From Mugil cephalus (lineage: Eukaryota > Chordata > Actinopteri > Mugiliformes > Mugilidae), in contig NC_061782.1 of assembly GCF_022458985.1 (NCBI RefSeq), positions 14,739,172 through 14,803,171 of the forward strand: a stretch of 64,000 nucleotides of DNA, given 5' to 3'. The stretch's first letter is position 1; each line of letters begins with the position of its first letter. Positions 58,885 to 64,000 of the stretch are shown here, piece after piece. A model generated the notes under the pieces. That model was given only the letters and a program-made list of their open reading frames with translations, did no database searches and was not told the DNA's origin. The position numbers and the translations under genes are program-made.

Positions 58885-61800
58885 CAATGAGCTACCCCGG
58901 ATACCCACCTCAGGCAGGTGCATACCCTCCACAGCCTGGGGCTTACCCTTCACAACCAGGTGCCTACCCACCCCAGCCCGGAGCTTACCCTCCCCAAGCA
59001 GGAGGCTACCCGCCACAGGCTGGAGGCTACCCGCCGCAGGCTGGAGGCTACCCACCGCAGGCCGGAGGCTACCCGCCACAGGCCGGAGGCTACCCGCCGC
59101 AGGCTGGAGGCTACCCGCCGCAGGCTGGAGGCTACCCACCGCAGGCTGGGGGCTACCCACCTGCACCACCGCAAGGTAAGCAACTGTGCTGCACTTCTGT
59201 ACGTTTGGGGAAATTTGATTATTTGCTCACGGCCTTGTGGCAAATGTGACACTTCCACCAGCAGGATGTTAGGCAAGCTTGGCGTCAAAAATGAAAGTAA
59301 ATAAAGTAAAGAATTCTGAAGTATCAAAAATGGTAAATGCATACAAAATATTATAAACATTGTGATCTTGACCAGGCTTTAGTGAGTCGTATAACATGTT
59401 AATTATGAGAAGTGCTGCAAGAAAGATTTTGTTCATTTTTGATTTTGACAGGGACAGATGAACAGTTTCTCACTTCCAAGTCTTTGTGCTAAGCTGGCTA
59501 ATATGCTAGCTGTGTCTCCATACTCACCATATGAAACTCTCAGTGAGTTGACTTACTTGACATGGAGCGTTATGGTGTTCTGGTGCCCACGCTAGGAAGG
59601 ATGAGTGAGCAAAATTGTATTTTAGGAAACAGGGGTCACAGGACTTCTAGCTAACGGACTGGAATTTATTTTTTCCCCTCAAACACAAATACGTTTCTGC
59701 TGTTGCTAAGAGAAGCAAGCCCCACAGTCCCCCTTCACATAGTGCTCCCATTCTCTCTCCGGCGCTCCTTCACCTACTTATTAACTAGTTGAAACGCAAG
59801 AAAATGGAAGTTCCAGTAAGAAGGGTCATTCCTAAATCATATTCTCGGTTATTTCAGGCATTGGGTAGCACAATATTTCCCCAACTTTCCTGAACAGTTT
59901 TGTCTTTGTTGTCTGCTGCAGGCAGCTGGGGAGGCGGCCCTGTTGGTGGATATCCATCCATAGGTCTTAACACTCCTGGATACAATCCTGGCATGGTAAG
60001 TCTAGTTCAAAATATCACCTGCACACAAACTACAACTGCAAAATTTGTAATATATGGTACGCATAAATGCACTATTACCAGATTATTGCGTTGAGTATTC
60101 CAGCTAGAATGATTTAGCCAGCCATTAAAGAATCATGGTTTCCGTTACGGTAAGAGTTTTCTAGAGTCCACAGCCTAAAATCTTCAGCATTGCCTTTTTA
60201 TTCATCTACTTCTGTTTTCAGTTTTCTTGCATGAAAACCAGTCATAAACATATTTCTCATCCATGCTTCTTAAACCATTCAATGTGACGCAACTTTTACC
60301 CCTTCTGTTTGTCTTATTCATTGTTCTACCTGTTCTATTCTCATTACGCTATCAGACATTTAAGATTCCATTTCATGCGTGGCCACACTTTGTCTGGATA
60401 TGACTTTGTTCATCTGTAAATCTAGTCAAATCTTCTGGAAAAATCAGTTTCTGCTCCGAAGCCAAAATAAGGGGCGATTTAATTTGTTTATATTGATGTG
60501 GATACTGCTAATTCCACAAGTAAGTCATGTTCAAAAAAGGTGTGACCAGCTGTCTGCAATTTGCATGAAAACATCTTCAAAGCTCATGCTGTGCACATTT
60601 TATGGGATGCCAATTTTTCCAAATCACAGGCCAGCCAGATCTCTGCAGGTATGGCGGGTTTTACTTCAAACCCGTCCATGTTCACCCAAGCCCCTGGGGG
60701 GTTCCCACCTGTCCCTCAACCCTCCGGGTACGGTGCCTCCTTCCCTAACCAACAGTCATATGGCCTGTACCCACAGCCAGGAGGGACCATGCCCCAACAC
60801 CAAGGCCCAGCTATGGGATACCCCGGTCAGCCTGGCCAGCCAATGCCTGGTTACCCCCAGGCACCATCACCCAACCAGCCCATGCCAGGTTATGGAGGAG
60901 CACCAGCACCTATGCCAGCGTACCCAAAGGCCCCGTCGCCAAATCCGTCCTATGGAGGAGGAGGAGCCATGCCAGTGGCTCCACAGATCAACGTAAGATC
61001 TGCGTTTTCTTTTACATTTACAATAAAGTGAATGAAAGAGACTAAATCCTTTATTGTAATTACACTGAAAATTGATGTGTGTTTTTTTTTTTTTTTAATT
61101 ATTATTATCTCAGAGAGGATTCAGGGGAACAATCAAGGACTTTCCTGGAGCTGACCCACTGAAAGATGTGGAAGTCCTGAGGAAGGCAATGAAGGGTTTT
61201 GGTGAGTTTTACAGACAATTAATCAGGCTGTATTAAGTAATTAAAGATCCCCTAGTCTCAAATGTTACATGTACGTAATTTACCATTAATTTCAGTATCT
61301 TTTAAGTAAAGGAGGATCCGCTTAAGTCCCCGCCTTGTCATATTTTACTGGATGTCGTCCATTTCACAAGTTGTTCTCAAGTCTCTAACTGTTCTAACTG
61401 TATTTTCTTCTAGACCAAACCCCCTTAAGATTTAGCGACTATTTGTTAGTAAGGGCTGTGAAAAGCAAGGTTTGAATCTTTTAAAGTAAATAAGTTAAAA
61501 AAAAAATGTATTCACAAATCTTGTGTTTTGCAAGCGCAAGTGAAGACTTTCTTAGATCATTGTGCATGTGTTCATGGACAGCCTTACTTTTCTTTGCCAG
61601 TTCCTTTATATGTGCATCTAGAAAGGTTGGTGTATTTTTAAGTAGGAATGCAGTTTGCAATGAGCCAAATTTTATTGCCTGTGATCTTTGCTTCATTTGA
61701 CATTGTGGGCTTGTCCGTACAGGAACTGATGAGCAAGCCATCATCGATTTGCTGGGGAGTCGCTCTACCAAGCAGCGTGTACCTTTGCTGCGGGCCTTTA

Positions 61801-63257
61801 AAACCTCCTATGGAAAGGTAACCATCCTGTTAAGATTATATACTAAGACTGTGGTAACTAATACGATTTCCTTTTAGGTGGTTATGTTTAAAAGAACATG
61901 CCTGGCTCAGTGTGCATTTAGTCCAGAGGGTATAATAGTGACAAGTAGACAACAGGTGCTGGTGCTGTCAGTATAAGGGAGAGGGGATTGGGTGTCCTCG
62001 AGCTCATTATAGCCAGGCCGCAGAGATTCTTTCAGTAAGTCTCTCACCCCCACATTTAATGATTGTTTTGGACTTATTCCAAGCTTTTTTCCGCTTTCAG
62101 GATCTGATTAAGGATCTGCATTCAGAACTGTCTGGGGACTTCAGGAAGTTGGTCATGGCCATGATGAAGGCCCCAGCTGAGTTGGATGCCTCTGAACTCC
62201 ACAGCGCCATAAAGGTACAGAAAATGCTGAGAAAAAAAATATATATATATTAAAACACAGATTTGGAATCATGTTGTTTACAAGGTCGGGCCCTCACAGG
62301 ATCATTGCTCTGTCTTCCTCACAGGGAGCTGGAACTGATGAGGCCTGTCTGATAGAGATCCTTTCTTCTCGCTCCAACGAAGAAATCAGGGAGATAAACC
62401 GAATATATAAACAAGGTGTGATGCCACAGGGTTGTTAATCCACTGCTTTCCTCCGCTGCTCTGCTTTGCTTTATCTTACACCGTCACAACAGTGGATTTA
62501 AGGATTTGTATTACATTAATGGATAAGCTCAGTGTATCTAGGTGATAACATTCACAAAGAAAAGCTACATGAGAATATTGACATTACCTTCAGACATTAC
62601 CTTGTAAGTTTTTATTAAAACTCTTTTCCATTTCAGAATACAAGAAAACACTGGAAAGTGCAATTAGTGGAGACACCTCAGGCCACTTCCGCAGGCTCCT
62701 GATCTCTCTCGCTCAGGTAAACCTGTGACACCTATAGGTTCTCTTTGCACCTGATGTCTCTCAGCAGCTACTTCTTATTAAGATTTGTCTGTTCTGTGTT
62801 TTATAGGGCAATCGGGATGAACGAGAAACTGTTGACATCTCCCTGGCTAAACAAGATGCCCAGGTAACTTGGTGACTTCTGTGTTCTGTTCTTCTGTGTT
62901 TCTAAACATTCCTAACAGCTGGACACGGTGATCGTAAAACATCCTTCTTTGTATACATTGCTTTAATTTAATAGGCCCTCTACGCCGCTGGGGAAAACAA
63001 ACTGGGAACAGATGAGTCTAAATTCAACGCTATTTTGTGTGCCAGGAGCAAACCCCATCTTAGAGCAGGTAACCGACTAGTGAAGAGACTTACATTAAGT
63101 TCAGCGTTTGAAATATCACGTCCTGTTGGCAATTGTACTGATGACGTGTGTGTATGTGTAGTGTTTCTTGAGTACCAGAAGATGTGCGGCAGAGATATCG
63201 AGAAGAGCATCAGCAGGGAGATGTCTGGTGACCTGGAGAGTGGCATGTTGGCAGTGG
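58885..63257 (+). CDS. anxa11: anxa11, annexin A11 (5' part, 11 coding exons; continues beyond the window)
   Basis: Calcium-dependent phospholipid-binding annexin with a long disordered N-terminus; the family is known to bind ALG-2 and S100A6, act in cytokinesis and tether RNA granules to lysosomes. Coding starts at ATG 58887-58889. Exons: 58885-59175, 59922-59995, 60630-60992, 61114-61201, 61723-61817, 62101-62214, 62325-62415, 62637-62716, 62807-62863, 62975-63068, 63162-63257; all phases close, about 480 residues here. Residues 1-96 are a heptad repeat, 97-242 a Pro/Gly/Tyr/Gln-rich tail. Annexin repeat 1 ([13 protein letters not shown]...), repeat 2 ([13 protein letters not shown]...) and repeat 3 ([13 protein letters not shown]...) all keep the type II calcium-site GxGT. 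Repeat 4 and the stop lie past 64000. The gene is divergent from zcchc24. Confidence 0.96.
58905..59156 (+). repeat. anxa11: 21-bp coding minisatellite in anxa11 (12 heptads)
   Basis: Twelve consecutive 21-base units encode heptads. The first four are [21 protein letters not shown] types and the last eight are identical PPQAGGY. Third-position differences between units are few, which suggests recent unequal exchange. It encodes the first third of the disordered N-terminal domain. Confidence 0.95.
59176..59921 (+). other. anxa11: anxa11 intron 2
   Basis: A 746-base GT-AG intron joining CAA G|GC. It is unremarkable and no element was recognised. Confidence 0.9.
59922..59995 (+). CDS. anxa11: anxa11 exon with the PIGLD-like segment
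   Basis: 25 codons: [20 protein letters not shown] then YNPGM. It aligns with the human segment around residues 25-50 (PSMPPIGLDN...). Here SIGLNT carries Asn (residue 113) at the place of human Asp40. The exon is shorter than its human counterpart. Confidence 0.9.
59996..60629 (+). other. anxa11: anxa11 intron 3
   Basis: A 634-base GT-AG intron, AT-rich. No feature was recognised. Confidence 0.9.
60630..60992 (+). CDS. anxa11: anxa11 exon encoding the Pro/Gly/Tyr-rich tail
   Basis: 121 codons from [18 protein letters not shown] to [12 protein letters not shown], rich in Pro, Gly, Tyr, Gln and Ser, with repeated PMPGY/APSPN motifs. It corresponds to the human tail that drives condensation and ALG-2 binding. 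The core annexin fold begins in the next exon ([20 protein letters not shown]). Confidence 0.93.
61202..61722 (+). other. anxa11: anxa11 intron 5
   Basis: A 521-base GT-AG intron splitting the Gly codon of the repeat-1 GFGT loop. No feature was recognised. Confidence 0.9.
61723..62214 (+). CDS. anxa11: anxa11 annexin repeat 1 exons
   Basis: Exons 61723-61817 and 62101-62214 encode [20 protein letters not shown] and then [20 protein letters not shown]. The GxGT loop plus the Asp of SGDF form the expected type II calcium site. Phase matches human ANXA11. Confidence 0.95.
62325..63257 (+). CDS. anxa11: anxa11 annexin repeats 2 and 3 exons
   Basis: Exons 62325-62415, 62637-62716, 62807-62863, 62975-63068 and 63162-63257. 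Repeat 2 has [20 protein letters not shown] and a DTSGHF acidic position. Repeat 3 has [20 protein letters not shown] and an EMSGDLE position. The last exon ends GCAGTGG|gtaaga in the middle of a Val codon, expected to continue as VKCLKNT in the next exon outside the window. Confidence 0.95.
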
Positions 63258-64000
63258 GTAAGAATGCACACACCCATTTAAGTGTCCTCTTCGAAGGGAC
63301 GCACCCATGTTTTGTTATCACTGGAACATGCTCTGCATAATTAACTGAGAGGCGTGTCCGCAGTACGTCTTTGACGTTAAACATTTTCCATGATCATTAT
63401 GTTGCTATGGTGTTTCAGATAACTTAACTTTTGAACTTTTGACATTACTAAATGTGCTGAGTTAGGAGTCCTCTGAAATGCATAATCTCTTTGTATTTTT
63501 TCCTTTTTTTGCAAACATTTCTCAGGGTTATGGTACAGTAATCTGTGTGCTTTATTTTAATTCCTCCATTGGTATTGCCATTTTGTACATTGTCATTGTG
63601 TTTCTGTGTGCGCTGCAGTGTTAAACGTGGGCCTACGTTTTTGTTGCTGTGATACATTTAAGTTTAGTTTAGGCGACATTTTCTGTCTGGTTTTCTATTT
63701 TATTTTACTTCATTTTTTCAAAACTATGATTTACTTTAAAGCTGCAGCATTCAATATTTGACCAACAGGGGGCGGAATATTTCAGAATCATTAATACATT
63801 TAATAACAATAATTCAGTATCTTAGATTGGCTGACAAATATCTACTCTCCTTTAGCTTCTTCTTCTTTTTTTTTTTTATTCTATGCTATCCATGTAGCTT
63901 ACAGCAGGTTTACCAGAGCTCAGCTCACTCCATGTGCTGGACTCCCAGTCCTGTAACAGACAGTAATTTGTTAAAATATACAAATATTGATGCAGCTTTA
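63258..64000 (+). other. anxa11: anxa11 intron 12 (runs off the window)
   Basis: Intronic sequence to the window edge; the exons for annexin repeat 4 were not found. A CTCF-like CCAACAGGGGGCGG (13 of 14 consensus positions) is at 63762-63775. Confidence 0.85.

Noticed and set aside
58905..59156. Regular repeat spacing that might suggest a CRISPR array
   Set aside because: The units are directly adjacent, in frame and protein-coding, with no unique spacers; the genome is also eukaryotic.
58876..59360. Two long antisense frames opposite anxa11 exon 2
   Set aside because: They are shadows of the 21-bp repeat, which keeps all frames open; the antisense translations are repetitive VGSLQPA/RRVASSL strings.
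60379..60996. 205-codon frame overlapping anxa11 exon 4
   Set aside because: It is an alternate-frame reading of the Pro-rich anxa11 exon plus intron; the frame with annexin homology is the other one.

Overview
This window reads as a nuclear chromosome segment of a ray-finned fish, probably a percomorph teleost. It carries four intron-containing genes of the vertebrate block zmiz1, ppif, zcchc24 and anxa11 (human counterparts on 10q22). Introns are short except for one of about 22 kb. They hold (GATA)n, (CA)n and (TG)n microsatellites, LINE 3' tails and small inverted-repeat DNA transposons typical of teleosts. Protein identities come from recalled human family members and from codon-exact splice joins. 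All inferred introns are GT-AG and all coding phases close. The paralog letter (a or b, from the teleost duplication) cannot be settled here.

Layout. 1-7649 is intron of zmiz1 (+ strand), whose first coding exons lie outside the window. 7650-14400 holds 18 coding exons of zmiz1, ending with the conserved acidic C-terminus. 14401 to about 17530 is its 3'UTR with a canonical AATAAA. 17.5-19.4 kb is intergenic. 19517-21679 is a complete six-exon ppif (mitochondrial cyclophilin D, 198 aa, + strand). About 22.0-23.1 kb is a short tail-to-tail spacer. 23.1-56 kb is zcchc24 on the minus strand: a 4.2 kb 3'UTR, four coding exons (239 aa), and a 21.9 kb second intron with transposon remnants and candidate regulatory clusters. 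About 56.0-57.5 kb is a head-to-head spacer with a long GATA microsatellite. 57.5 kb to the window end is anxa11 (+ strand): a non-coding first exon, a Pro/Gly/Tyr-rich N-terminal domain built on a coding minisatellite, and annexin repeats 1 to 3. Repeat 4 lies beyond the right edge.

The genes are linked by ancient synteny and not by a shared pathway. zmiz1 encodes a nuclear PIAS-like SUMO E3/co-activator. ppif encodes a mitochondrial-matrix prolyl isomerase that tunes the permeability transition pore. zcchc24 encodes a putative RNA-binding CCHC plus 3CxxC zinc-finger protein. anxa11 encodes a calcium- and phospholipid-binding annexin with a phase-separating tail. I found no CRISPR array, operon, tRNA or rRNA gene, or clearly novel multi-gene system. 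The points most worth a second look are the 21-bp coding repeat in anxa11, fish-specific poly-Gly/Gly-Pro insertions in zmiz1, two miR-124-type 8-mers in the zcchc24 3'UTR, an overlapping uORF next to a perfect CRE in ppif, the divergent zcchc24/anxa11 promoters, nested inverted-repeat elements in the long zcchc24 intron, and several near-consensus CTCF motifs.
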